Shown: in pieces, positions 34,128 through 42,544 of the stretch
How the letters are laid out: each line of letters opens with the position of its first letter
Numbering within the stretch: the first letter of the stretch is position 1
Origin: Oscillospiraceae bacterium
Lineage (GTDB): Bacteria; Bacillota; Clostridia; Oscillospirales; Ruminococcaceae
Direction: 5' to 3'
Length of the DNA stretch: 47,869 nt
Assembly: GCA_017462785.1 (NCBI GenBank)
Contig: JAFTQJ010000072.1
Location: forward strand, 1-47,869
Made by a program: the position numbers and the translations under genes
Notes under the pieces: generated by a model
The model's database searches: none
What the model was told of the DNA's origin: nothing
What the model saw: only the letters and a program-made list of their open reading frames with translations

Positions 34128-34254
34128 GTCTCCACCCCCACAATGGATGATTGCGGTAATACCGCCCAAAGACCGCCTGTCGGCTATGTGCGGTATTGCC
34201 ATAGATAAAATTGTTTGTTATTTCTCCGTCAACTTAAACGATTTCGGTTGACCT
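34128..34254 (-). promoter_or_regulatory. Structured 127-nt leader of the FIST-EAL gene
   Basis: Two stems are visible on the minus strand: GTCAAC / GTTGAC near the 5' end, and AATACCGC / GCGGTATT enclosing ~25 nt near 34155-34200. It was compared by eye with c-di-GMP-I and -II riboswitch consensus elements and did not fit. It could be a regulator site or a plain leader. Confidence 0.3.
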
Positions 34255-34260
34255 ATTTAC

Positions 34261-34289
34261 AGTATAGCATATTTTGAGGCAAAATGCAA
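34261..34289 (-). promoter_or_regulatory. Promoter of the FIST-EAL gene
   Basis: Minus-strand TTGCAT (34289-34284), a 17-nt spacer and TATACT (34266-34261), with an extended TGC before the -10. Confidence 0.72.
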
Positions 34290-34340
34290 TAGGTTTTGTG
34301 AAATTTATCCAATTTTTTTATCAAAGTAGTTTTAACCCTA

Positions 34341-35216
34341 TTAATAAAGCACAAACCAATCAAGGGAACTGTGCACCCAAGCGGCTGCCGGAGCACAATT
34401 TTCATCGGAATAATTGGAATTTTCAAGAAAATCTGCGGCACCGACAAAGACAATGGAAGCGTTGGCGAGGGTTTCATTTCGGGCGAAACCCATTACAGAG
34501 AGTGCTGTATCCTCATAAGTCAGGGGATCATCCTCCTGACCTCCATAAGGTTCACCCACTACGGAAGCGGCTGTTTTCAGTATGACATCCTGCTTGACGG
34601 TGCTGAAATGATCCTGATAGAGGTAGTGGAAGCTGCGTGCATCACGGAAATGCACGATGCCGGCATCCTGTGCGGAGGAATAGAGGGGCATGTTGTCGGG
34701 GCGGCTGATGTAATCCGTCTGCACATAGTACATGTCCCCGTTCAGGGTACGGGATGCATCCGTTTCAGCGATGCGGTTATAATCGAAAGCAATGCAGTAG
34801 GGTTCAAGGAACTGTGAGAGGTACTTGAACTCAGTGTCCTCCTCATAGGCAGGCAGGAGCAGGAGCATGTGTCCGCCCTCGTTCATATAGGCATTGAGGG
34901 AGTTCATTTCTTCCTTTGTGATGTCCTGTGTGGGGGCATTCACGATGATGGCATCCGCATCTGCCGGAATGTCGGACAGGGTGGTTTCGTGCCAGACATA
35001 ACCGTCCGTTTCAAGCTGTGCACGGAAATCCGAAACGTCAGCGGCAGCGGTCGTGCCGTTTCCGGTGATATAATATAGCTCCTTGGAAACCGGCTTTGCC
35101 TCGGTGACAGCCTGTGTTTCGGCTGTACTATCCGCCGGAGCCGGTGTTTCACTGCATCCTCCGGAAACGCCTGCAAGCAGGGCAAGGATGCAGAACAATG
35201 CTGTTTTACGGTACAT
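34341..35216 (-). CDS. GldG-like lipoprotein (ABC-transport-auxiliary type)
   Basis: 291 aa. It has a lipoprotein signal with lipobox SGGC, a Thr/Ala-rich linker, then an alpha/beta domain of the GldG / ABC_transp_aux kind. Typical pieces are ISGN-type LYYITGNGTTAAADVSDFRA, DAIIVNAPTQDITKEEMNSL, AYMNEGGHMLLLLPAY and SIVFVGAADFLENS. In full-length systems this domain accompanies an ABC ATPase and permease of gliding or export complexes, but no such genes are adjacent. It is monocistronic and expressed from its own promoter, so the partner must lie elsewhere. The assignment is moderate. Confidence 0.65.
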   Translation of the reverse strand: MYRKTALFCILALLAGVSGGCSETPAPADSTAETQAVTEAKPVSKELYYITGNGTTAAADVSDFRAQLETDGYVWHETTLSDIPADADAIIVNAPTQDITKEEMNSLNAYMNEGGHMLLLLPAYEEDTEFKYLSQFLEPYCIAFDYNRIAETDASRTLNGDMYYVQTDYISRPDNMPLYSSAQDAGIVHFRDARSFHYLYQDHFSTVKQDVILKTAASVVGEPYGGQEDDPLTYEDTALSVMGFARNETLANASIVFVGAADFLENSNYSDENCAPAAAWVHSSLDWFVLY

Positions 35217-35294
35217 AGGTTTCTCCTTTTCCGCAGTCGCTGCGGTCGTGTATTTCCCGATTCATGGTCTGGGGAGAGCAAAGGCTCCATTTTT

Positions 35295-35323
35295 ATTATA
35301 GCATATTATGGGGCTGGTTGCAA
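35295..35323 (-). promoter_or_regulatory. Promoter of the GldG-like gene
   Basis: Minus-strand TTGCAA (35323-35318), a 17-nt spacer and TATAAT (35300-35295), with TGC extending the -10. Confidence 0.75.
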
Positions 35324-35429
35324 GGGGCTGTGAGTTTTTTAAACACAAAAATCCATTCCTTTCCTGTACAGCTATGACGCTCTGCGTAGCAAGCGTCATG
35401 CGGCAAACCGCACTGTTCCGCAAAAAAGA

Positions 35430-35453
35430 AAGCCCCCGATCAATCGGGAGCTT
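35430..35453 (-). terminator. Terminator of repeat unit A
   Basis: Stem AAGC..CCCGAT / ATCGGG..GCTT, followed on the minus strand by TTCTTTTTTG. Confidence 0.65.
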
Positions 35454-35597
35454 CCAAATGCGTCTGCCCGTGCGGGCTCCGCACCTGTCATGGTGTGACA
35501 AAATAGATGACATGCTTTTCAGTTCTAAAACTCCCAATAGCTATGACGCTCTGCGTAGCAAGCGTCATGCGACAAACCGCACTGTTCCGCAAAAAAG

Positions 35598-35624
35598 AAA
35601 AGCCCCTCTAAAAAGAGAAGCTTT
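35598..35624 (-). terminator. Terminator of repeat unit B
   Basis: Stem AAAGC..CTCT / AGAG..GCTTT, followed on the minus strand by TTTCTTTTTTG. The loop differs from units A and C. Confidence 0.65.
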
Positions 35625-35664
35625 CAAATGCGTCTGCCCGTGCGGGCTCCGCACCGCAAAAAAG

Positions 35665-35689
35665 AAAGCCTTCCTGATCGGAAAGCTTT
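35665..35689 (-). terminator. Terminator of repeat unit C, after the Gabija-like operon
   Basis: Stem AAAGC..TTCC / GGAA..GCTTT, followed on the minus strand by TTTCTTTTTTG. It is the first of the three reached by transcription from the Gabija-like genes. Confidence 0.72.
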
Positions 35690-35815
35690 CAAATGCGTCT
35701 GCCTGTGCGGGCTCCGCACCTGTCAAGGTGTGACAAAATAGATGACATTGTTACAATCCCGATTTTCATGTATTCTGTATAAATTCTAAGCATGTTTGTA
35801 CTTTATAGTATCTTG

Positions 35816-37777
35816 TTAATTATCCACTACTTCAAATCCCACATGCTCTGCTCTTTCTACAAATGCGTCTTTAAAATCATGTATCTTATTTTCATCCACC
35901 AAAATCGTTAGATTCTTTCTCGCTCTAGAACACCCAACATAGAATAGTTTGTATGCATTCAAAATTGCAATCGCATCTTTTCCTCTAAAACATTTTTTCA
36001 AATTAGCAATTGTCTGCTTTGCGATATAATTTTCATAAGCCTCTTTAAAAGACAAATCAAAAAAAGAATATTCTCTAAACCGCTCAAGAATTTCTCTGCA
36101 TTTACCAAGGAGACTCTCTTTTTTCGATTCGTGAATTGGCTGCTTGATTTCTGATATTTTGGTTCCTAAATCCGACTCAACTTGTTTGCAAAATACTGCA
36201 TATTTCAAGCAAAAATCTTCGAATTGGTTTAATGAAAACTCCGTCAATGACCACAACTTAAAAAAAGCGTACATATGAGCCATTGGTTCGATCTTGCTAT
36301 CTTCTGCTACAAAAACAACCGAATCATGACTCTCACCCTTTACGCCATGTTGTGTTGATACATTTGCAAAAAATATGCTTTTTTCCAATGCTTTCAGCTC
36401 GGATAAACTAACTTTCATCACTCCATCATATAATTGTTCTTCATATATCATATCAACATACTTTGAAGTCAATAAAGATTTGACCACAAGTAGCCTCACC
36501 AAATCCCCTATCGTTGCTTCATCGGAATCAAACAATGAAAAAACGTCTGTCCATATCGTTTTAAGAGTGTTCTTATCCTCTGTACAGTTAAGTTTCAAAT
36601 ACTTGCTATCGAAAATTGTTTTATGGCTTCTGCACAATTGCAAAAATGAACCGTAATTATGTTCACACCACAATCTTTTGGATTTGAGCATTATGATGAG
36701 CATTTTCATTAAATCGTCAGGATTATCTTTTTCACCCCAGGTCAAAAGCACATCTTTAGCAGTATATCGATTTCCATGCCCGTATTTTGGAATTTTCCCA
36801 TACATTTTAAAAAGATTTGCTGCACCAATCCTTTCAAATCTTTGACTGTTAAAAATGTAGAGCGTTAATGTATTTTGATCTTGCTGTGTAAGCTCGTCAA
36901 TGACAGTATCAAATTCATTGCTGCCCCGAAGCAAAATTTGAGGATTATGTTCTGGAGCAACTTCTCTGAGAGCATCATAATACTCTTGTACAAGATCCTC
37001 ATTATTGTAGAGCTTGTTCAAAATATCAACGATTACCGGAATTGACCGATGGTTTACGATCTTTCCCTCGTCATGCTCTAACTGCAGAAGTGTGTTATTA
37101 AAGTCCTCATCATATAATTTATAAATTTGCTGCATTCTATCTCCATACAGAAATAATTTCACATCTGTATCACGAACAGCTCGAAAGAATATTTTAAACA
37201 CTTCTGGAGAGGTATCTTGATACTCATCTATGATTATTCTTTTATACTTACGGTTAATTCTCTGATATAATTTTGGAAAGCGATCAAACACCTTAAATGA
37301 GAACTCCAGCAATTTGTCGTGAGAAAGTCCACCATAATATAGTGAATCAAACTGCGTTTCGGTATAAAATATGTTCCTAACATTTTCTTTTACTACTTCC
37401 AAAGTCAGATCGTCTGGTGCAACACCAAACTTATCAGCACACTTTTCCTTTGTTGTTTCTTTCGCTGGATCTGATAAATTTCCTAAAATGTCATTTTCAT
37501 AGAATTCAAAATATAAAGAGACGATTTCTTTTTTGCTGTACAGCGAGCTCATTAAAGCATTTATATAAGCGTGAATCGTGCTTATATATACGTTTTCCGA
37601 ATCTATATCTCTTAATAGTTCTTCAGCGGCTCTGTTAGTGTAGGTAATACATAAAATTTTATCCTTTGGATTTTCAAGTATATATCTGCGTATTTCTTCC
37701 TTAATTCGATAGGTTTTTCCGCTTCCTGCTGGTGCATTTATAAGAATAATGTTATCACTCATTCTTTCATCAGCCAT
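35816..37777 (-). CDS. gajB: Gabija-like GajB: UvrD/Rep-type helicase
   Basis: 653 aa from ATG 37777, with AAGGAGG 7 nt upstream and inside the end of the gajA-like gene. Superfamily 1 motifs are visible: Walker A NAPAGSGKT (14-22), CITYTNRAAEELL (Ia), IIIDEYQDTSPE (181-192, motif II), LYGDRMQQIY (III), NHRSIPVIVDI (IV), STQHGVKGESHDSV (V) and YVGCSRARKN (VI). In Gabija, GajB works with GajA in antiphage defence, sensing or processing DNA ends. It is longer than the ~500-residue GajB of the founding system. A generic OLD/UvrD pair outside canonical Gabija is the alternative. Confidence 0.8.
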   Translation of the reverse strand: MADERMSDNIILINAPAGSGKTYRIKEEIRRYILENPKDKILCITYTNRAAEELLRDIDSENVYISTIHAYINALMSSLYSKKEIVSLYFEFYENDILGNLSDPAKETTKEKCADKFGVAPDDLTLEVVKENVRNIFYTETQFDSLYYGGLSHDKLLEFSFKVFDRFPKLYQRINRKYKRIIIDEYQDTSPEVFKIFFRAVRDTDVKLFLYGDRMQQIYKLYDEDFNNTLLQLEHDEGKIVNHRSIPVIVDILNKLYNNEDLVQEYYDALREVAPEHNPQILLRGSNEFDTVIDELTQQDQNTLTLYIFNSQRFERIGAANLFKMYGKIPKYGHGNRYTAKDVLLTWGEKDNPDDLMKMLIIMLKSKRLWCEHNYGSFLQLCRSHKTIFDSKYLKLNCTEDKNTLKTIWTDVFSLFDSDEATIGDLVRLLVVKSLLTSKYVDMIYEEQLYDGVMKVSLSELKALEKSIFFANVSTQHGVKGESHDSVVFVAEDSKIEPMAHMYAFFKLWSLTEFSLNQFEDFCLKYAVFCKQVESDLGTKISEIKQPIHESKKESLLGKCREILERFREYSFFDLSFKEAYENYIAKQTIANLKKCFRGKDAIAILNAYKLFYVGCSRARKNLTILVDENKIHDFKDAFVERAEHVGFEVVDN

Positions 37778-39942
37778 TCCAAGCCCTCCTTAATGTAATT
37801 GGGAAGCATTTCTTCTGCACATTTATTTAAAATAACAGAAAACATAAAATCAGTTTTATTATTGGATGTAGACTGTAAAATGTCTATAAGTGTAAACTCA
37901 CTCTCTTTGCCAGCATCACTATCGTCCTTTTTGTTATTTGGCAAGGAAAACTTTAGCTTAGAATCTTTTTTCCAATTTTTCCATACACTTCTATTTTTCT
38001 TAGTACACCCATCTATGTCAAACTTTCTACATAGCATTGCAGCTTCTAAAGTTCTGCTATAGCCATCTGCTTCTGTCTGAGTTGCAAGATAGATGAGATC
38101 ATTCTCCGTTTCAGTGCCATCTAATGCAGTCTTTTTTGTTTTTATAACAATATGATTGATGGAGGCAACCCAATTATATACATCTTCAACTGTCATTGAT
38201 GACATTTGACGTTCTGCTTCACGCCCAAATGCTAAATCATCATGCAATTTATTTATGGTAGAGTTGGTTGTTGAACTTGAAAGAATATCTTGTTTGTCAT
38301 TTGGATTCTTCACATTATAATCGATATCAGTTATAATCAAAGTTCTGATCTTCAAAAACTCCAACAAGGATTTGAAATTATATGCATATGCACCACCAAC
38401 CTGAATATATGCAATGTATTTCTGTTGGAGTTTCTCATAAGCAGGCAATGAAATGATTTTTCTGATATACATTCTTTCTGTATCGCCTTCATACAAGATC
38501 GCTGCATCGGAAAAAATCAGTTCACTGATTCCAATTTCTTCAAAGAATGTGCGAAAATCTATAGTGTCACTTTCTTCATCATCAGGATCAAATAATGGGC
38601 TTGCAAAAGAGGATAAATCACATATCCTGGTATTAAATAAGGTTTCTTCTCGCATTACACGCAGTTTATCAAAAGAGACTCCTCTGACAATTTCAGAAGA
38701 ATGTGTTGAGATTAATCCTTGAAGTCGCTTATCATCATACTGTTTTAACAGCTTTCTCGAAAAAACATATTGCATTTGAGGGTGCATATGTGATTCTGGT
38801 TCTTCAATGATGAGCAGATTGACCTTTGAATCATCCCTCAGCTTAATGTAACTTTCTATTTGGGTATGCATATAAATCAAATTACTAAATCCCAGTCCTT
38901 GTGAAGTTTCACTAAGCAAAAATGACTGACCAGGGTTTTGGCATACTTCAAAAGATGCATTTGTGGTATTTTTTATAAATCTTTGCAAATCTTCTTCACT
39001 TACATCAAGACCTAAATGTACTGTTCCAGTGTGTCCGCCACTTGTTTGTGAAACAGAAGAAATCACGTCATTCAATGCAATAGCTGACACATTTTCTATT
39101 GTCTTGCTTATTTGAGCATTATTTAGTGTTTTCAAGACATCAAATGGTAAATCTGTTAATGCAGCCTTCCACTCAGGATTTGATGATGCATGATCTATAA
39201 GGACATTACTTAATTCATGATTCTCTTTTTCAAAAGAATCACGAACCGGTCTTGCCGCAGCAATATATTGAAAATTGAATAATTTTCTGAAAGAACTGCT
39301 TTCTTTTATCTCGGAACGACATGCATAGGTTTCATCTGTAAAATAATACTTCACTGTCAAATGAGCGGAATAAATATCCGTAAGAAGGCTTATAATTGTT
39401 ATTTTGCTGCTGTCATTTTCATTTCTTTTTAACAGATCGTATAGTTTACCAGAATTTTCATTGATACCCTTTATATATGACTCCTTATCCAATTCCGTTT
39501 GTATCTGAAAATAAAAGGAGTGATGTTCCTCATCAAGATCCATGATATAATCTGCAAAATTAGATATGTCATCAGTATCGTTATAATCGACCTGAATTTC
39601 CATACTGAAGTTGCAAATAGATTCAGCAGATAAGCCTCCTTCGACAATCAAATTATCCATCAATACTTTTTTAAACTGCTCATCATCTATATCTTCTATA
39701 GTTTCAAAAAGCTCTTTTAATCTGCTGTACACTTCATCTGCCCAATTTGTCAAATCGTATATATTAAAATCATTTTTTCCATATGAAAAGCCTTTTTCAG
39801 ATAATACACGATTAAGGAGTTGTATTAATGAAGTCTTTCCACTATTATTCGGACCTGCTAAAATTGTTGTTCGTTCTTGAAGATTAAGTTCTACATCTTT
39901 TAGTTGCTTAAAATTTTTGATTCTTAATTTACTTATGAACAT
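37759..39942 (-). CDS. gajA: Gabija-like GajA: OLD-family ATPase / TOPRIM nuclease
   Basis: 727 aa from ATG 39942 (GCAGGTG upstream). Residues 30-38 hold an ABC-type Walker A, GPNNSGKTS. The ATPase is split by a long insertion; later TSQGLGFSNLIYM and LLIIEEPESHMHPQMQ give the signature and Walker B regions, with ISTHSSEIV as the switch His. The TOPRIM nuclease follows (AAILYEGDTERMYI supplies the Glu, LIITDIDYN the DxD). The family cleaves DNA under nucleotide control; in Gabija it pairs with a GajB helicase to block phage. It is longer than typical GajA (~580). The AT-rich codon use sets the pair apart from the chromosome. A promoter and hairpin lie upstream. Confidence 0.82.
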   Translation of the reverse strand: MFISKLRIKNFKQLKDVELNLQERTTILAGPNNSGKTSLIQLLNRVLSEKGFSYGKNDFNIYDLTNWADEVYSRLKELFETIEDIDDEQFKKVLMDNLIVEGGLSAESICNFSMEIQVDYNDTDDISNFADYIMDLDEEHHSFYFQIQTELDKESYIKGINENSGKLYDLLKRNENDSSKITIISLLTDIYSAHLTVKYYFTDETYACRSEIKESSSFRKLFNFQYIAAARPVRDSFEKENHELSNVLIDHASSNPEWKAALTDLPFDVLKTLNNAQISKTIENVSAIALNDVISSVSQTSGGHTGTVHLGLDVSEEDLQRFIKNTTNASFEVCQNPGQSFLLSETSQGLGFSNLIYMHTQIESYIKLRDDSKVNLLIIEEPESHMHPQMQYVFSRKLLKQYDDKRLQGLISTHSSEIVRGVSFDKLRVMREETLFNTRICDLSSFASPLFDPDDEESDTIDFRTFFEEIGISELIFSDAAILYEGDTERMYIRKIISLPAYEKLQQKYIAYIQVGGAYAYNFKSLLEFLKIRTLIITDIDYNVKNPNDKQDILSSSTTNSTINKLHDDLAFGREAERQMSSMTVEDVYNWVASINHIVIKTKKTALDGTETENDLIYLATQTEADGYSRTLEAAMLCRKFDIDGCTKKNRSVWKNWKKDSKLKFSLPNNKKDDSDAGKESEFTLIDILQSTSNNKTDFMFSVILNKCAEEMLPNYIKEGLEWLMKE

Positions 39943-39987
39943 ATGACACCTGCTTTCCACTATTCGGTAACAATTGCAAAATAACAC

Positions 39988-40020
39988 ATCTCTTGCTGAC
40001 ATCATACATCAGCAAGAGAT
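39988..40020 (-). promoter_or_regulatory. 12-bp perfect inverted repeat in the Gabija-like leader
   Basis: ATCTCTTGCTGA / TCAGCAAGAGAT separated by 9 nt, starting just after the predicted transcription start. No T-run follows, so an operator for a dimeric repressor or a protective 5' hairpin is more likely than a terminator. Confidence 0.55.
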
Positions 40021-40034
40021 AATTCTCATGTATA

Positions 40035-40063
40035 ATTATACCACATATAAAAGCGAAAAACAA
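40035..40063 (-). promoter_or_regulatory. Promoter of the Gabija-like operon
   Basis: Minus-strand TTGTTT (40063-40058), a 17-nt spacer and TATAAT (40040-40035), with TGG extending the -10. Confidence 0.7.
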
Positions 40064-40164
40064 GTTATTTAGTCAAATTTGTTCCATCCTTCTTAGCTTC
40101 TGAAATGTAATGCTAACCCAATCATTAATATGCTACTTCGTTTGCTCAATGGACATAATAGTTA

Positions 40165-40422
40165 TCACTTATCTTGCATTTCTTTCTCAAAGTATTTCAC
40201 CTCCGAATCGATATAATCCTTCACAAACTGCTCCGCCTCTGCCACACTGGGTTCGAGCAACTCAAAATCCACCGCCGCCGAAATCCTGTCCAGCGGAATA
40301 GCCGACCGTTCGTTCTCGAATATCTCCATCATAAACCCAGCACACTGCACCTCGTTGCCGTCCTTATCTACTCTGGAAACAGATTCCTGCGAAATCTTCA
40401 CATAAAATCCTCTGTACTTCAT
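40165..40422 (-). CDS. Small protein of the amidoligase operon
   Basis: 85 aa from ATG 40422. It starts six bases past the preceding stop with GGAGTGAGAG as Shine-Dalgarno. It has a short beta-rich N-terminus (MKYRGFYVKISQESVSRVDK) and an acidic helical C-terminus. No motif was recognised. It follows the gamma-glutamylcyclotransferase-like gene in the amidoligase operon and might be the modified substrate or an accessory, but nothing proves it. Confidence 0.6.
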   Translation of the reverse strand: MKYRGFYVKISQESVSRVDKDGNEVQCAGFMMEIFENERSAIPLDRISAAVDFELLEPSVAEAEQFVKDYIDSEVKYFEKEMQDK

Positions 40423-40427
40423 TGCTC

Positions 40428-40916
40428 TCACTCCAATCCCATGACAAAATCTTCTTCCTCGTCCAGTTCCTCCTGCCGGATACGCTCCTCCTGCTCCGTC
40501 ATCGCCTGTGTCAAGGCTCGTTCCAGATAACGCTCATCCATGCCGTTTGCACGGTAACCGTTCAGAATCGTCTGGTAATACTGGTGACTTGGTGGGGCGA
40601 TTTCACCTCGGTTCATGACATATGCCATGCACTCACGCATTTTTCCATTGACCTCCATCTCAAAGATCTCTTTCCGATATAAACTGGGGAAGCCCTCGTA
40701 GCGATCTAATGCGATCTCATCCCTCTCACCGATCTCCCAGATCAGCACGGGAACCTCTGCACCTTTCTTCGGCACAATGGTTGCGACACCTCGGAATTCC
40801 AGCTCATGCCCCTGCAATGTCTTGCTCTCAAGAACTTTCTCCGTCGGACAACGCCGTGCCATCTGGTCGAGGTTGATGTTGCTGCCATAGGCAAGGTAAA
40901 TTCGTCTATATTTCAT
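40428..40916 (-). CDS. Gamma-glutamylcyclotransferase-like (GGCT/AIG2) protein
   Basis: 162 aa from ATG 40916 after GGAGGA. The N-terminal YLAYGSNINLDQM is the glycine-rich substrate loop of the family, and DRYEGFPSLYRKE carries the likely catalytic Glu. The acidic tail (EELDEEEDFVMGLE) is unusual. Family enzymes cleave gamma-glutamyl-amines or peptides by forming 5-oxoproline. Next to a GS-like amidoligase it could trim or reverse an isopeptide-type glutamyl linkage. It sits 12 nt from the amidoligase stop, in one operon. Confidence 0.8.
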   Translation of the reverse strand: MKYRRIYLAYGSNINLDQMARRCPTEKVLESKTLQGHELEFRGVATIVPKKGAEVPVLIWEIGERDEIALDRYEGFPSLYRKEIFEMEVNGKMRECMAYVMNRGEIAPPSHQYYQTILNGYRANGMDERYLERALTQAMTEQEERIRQEELDEEEDFVMGLE

Positions 40917-40928
40917 CACTTTTCCTCC

Positions 40929-42035
40929 TCACATCGTCATACTCATTTCTTCGCTTTCGTCAAACTCCTCACAATCGCTCACAACGCCCTGCAAGTTTTC
41001 ATGGGCTGTTCCCCTCACTTCCTCCTGGACGTCGCACACGGCGGCGACAGCAGGCTCACAAGGGGCTTGCCGTTCTCTCTGCTGACTTCTGGCGGCAATC
41101 CGTTCCTGTTTTAATCGTTCTCTCTGTGCAATCGCATCCTCCGGATGCAGCCATGCGATATTGCCCTCCAAATGAGAAAGCAGGTGTTTCCGGCAATTCT
41201 TGAACTCCTCGCCGATCAAACCGAGCCGTAAAAGCCACGTCCGAAAAGTATATTTCTGATTCGGCGAATGCATCGGTTTCCATTGTGCAGATTTCTGCGA
41301 TAGTGCCTGATTGCTTATCGCAAGGCAAAAAACAAGATAACTGCGGATCACACCGGCATGTAGCGTAGAATTGAACGCCCGAAACTCAACCGTTCCCTTT
41401 GAAAAGACGCTGTGGAGGTTCAGCAAATGATACCGGCTGTCGTGGTAGTGATAGTTTGAACCATCCCGTCCGTTGTACCAGATGTCTTTAATTTCGTCCA
41501 CAGTGCGTGGTTTTGCATCGTTTAGTTTTTGTAAAAAGCTTCTGTCCACCTTCTTGCAGTAGTGAGCCCTGCTCATGCCAACCTGCAGTGCATCGTAGAT
41601 CATGTCCTCCTTGCTCGCCACGATATTGACCAGATTTCGCAGTTTCTGTGCGTTGTACGGCTCGGCATTGATATGAATGTGGATTCCGGTTGAACTGTTA
41701 CACACGCCGCCAGCCGCCCGAAGATCACGCACAAGCTGCTGAATCACCGGAATATCGCCGTAAGTGCAGATCGGACTGACAAACTCGACACTGTAGCTGC
41801 GGCTTGCCGCTGCACCATTTTTGTGAGTGCAAGCGATACTGGAATCCGACATCAGCGTCCATTTCCTGCCCGTACCATCGGTCACAACGTATTTGTCATA
41901 GCAGCCGCCCTCATGCCACGGATGGGTTTCGAAAAATTTAGCAACGACCTTTGCAGCCATTGCCCGTGTCAGACCGGTCATTTCGATTTCAATGCCGAAT
42001 TTCTGGTTCTTGATGCCCTCAATATTATTTGGCAT
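40929..42035 (-). CDS. Putative amidoligase (GS/GCS-like fold)
   Basis: 368 aa from ATG 42035, after GGGGTGAT; a slightly longer frame is unsupported. The core signature is KFGIEIEMTGLTRAMAAKVV, then GIHIHINAEPYNAQKLRNLV and KGTVEFRAFNSTLHAGVIRS, the E-x-E, H-x-H and ExR metal/ATP and substrate motifs of the glutamine-synthetase-like amidoligases. The C-terminal ~100 residues are helical and charged. Aravind-group analyses predicted that these enzymes make amide bonds on small molecules or proteins, with GGCT-like partners, often in mobile elements. This locus has that layout. The substrate is unknown. Confidence 0.82.
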   Translation of the reverse strand: MPNNIEGIKNQKFGIEIEMTGLTRAMAAKVVAKFFETHPWHEGGCYDKYVVTDGTGRKWTLMSDSSIACTHKNGAAASRSYSVEFVSPICTYGDIPVIQQLVRDLRAAGGVCNSSTGIHIHINAEPYNAQKLRNLVNIVASKEDMIYDALQVGMSRAHYCKKVDRSFLQKLNDAKPRTVDEIKDIWYNGRDGSNYHYHDSRYHLLNLHSVFSKGTVEFRAFNSTLHAGVIRSYLVFCLAISNQALSQKSAQWKPMHSPNQKYTFRTWLLRLGLIGEEFKNCRKHLLSHLEGNIAWLHPEDAIAQRERLKQERIAARSQQRERQAPCEPAVAAVCDVQEEVRGTAHENLQGVVSDCEEFDESEEMSMTM

Positions 42036-42081
42036 ATGATCACCCCCAAAAGAAAAGCGGCTCATTCAAGCCGCTTTTGGT

Positions 42082-42543
42082 TTATTTTTCGATTTGTACT
42101 CTGATTTCCTGACCGCCCTTGAAAATGATCAGTATCTCCGTTTTCGTCAGAACCTTCACACACTCCAGCACCTTCCGGATCAGAATGTCATCAAATTCTG
42201 TCAGTACAAATTGCGTTTGTTCTATTTCCTGCAATGCTGTTTCTGCCTGTTTCTGACCCTTTACATCCGCTGGACTCTGGGATTTTAACGCCGTCAGACG
42301 TTCATTCAGCCCCTGCTCCTCTGCATATAATTTCGCAAATTCCGCATCCAGTGCGTCCTCGTCCGCACCGCCGCTGGCGATCAGGGAAATGTAGGAATTT
42401 CGGGCGTTATCGATCTCCGTAAGCCGATTTTCAATCGCCTGCATTTCTTTCTGATTGTTCGCCAGAAGTGACGATTCTACGGTATTTTTCAGCAGTTGTC
42501 GCAGTTCCTTGTTGCAGTCGAAATACTCGTTCACCGCCCCCAC
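42082..42543 (-). pseudogene. C-terminal part of a large serine recombinase
   Basis: The open frame encodes ~153 aa: the coiled-coil (LLANNQKEMQAIENRLTEID) and C-terminal strand (TEILIIFKGGQEIRV) usual in large serine integrases. The sequence GAVNEYFDCNKELRQLL should follow the zinc-ribbon LHRAI helix. In-frame codons just upstream read EPLHRAIV, but they are cut off by a stop in the unrelated stretch 42545-42730. It therefore belongs to the recombinase at 42637-43722. A GTG at 42543 might allow independent expression, without a clear Shine-Dalgarno. Confidence 0.7.
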
Positions 42544-42544
42544 A

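Larger units (their letters stand above)
35371..35748. repeat. Two large repeat blocks carrying three terminator units
   Basis: Blocks 35371-35513 and 35540-35748 both begin GCTATGACGCTCTGCGTAGC / AAGCGTCATGCG and end in GTGTGACAAAATAGATGACAT. Inside are three copies of one unit: GCAAAAAAGAAAGCC, a variable hairpin, then AAATGCGTCTGCC and GTGCGGGCTCCGCACC. The second block holds two units back-to-back. The stretch 35217-35815 has no gene other than these repeats. They may mark the left end of the mobile or defence island. Confidence 0.75.

Noticed and set aside
34128-34254. c-di-GMP riboswitch upstream of the EAL gene
   Set aside because: The stems do not match the conserved core of c-di-GMP-I or -II; kept only as a structured leader.
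35371-35748. CRISPR array
   Set aside because: Only two or three units of unequal length, with terminator-type hairpins and no regular spacers or cas genes.
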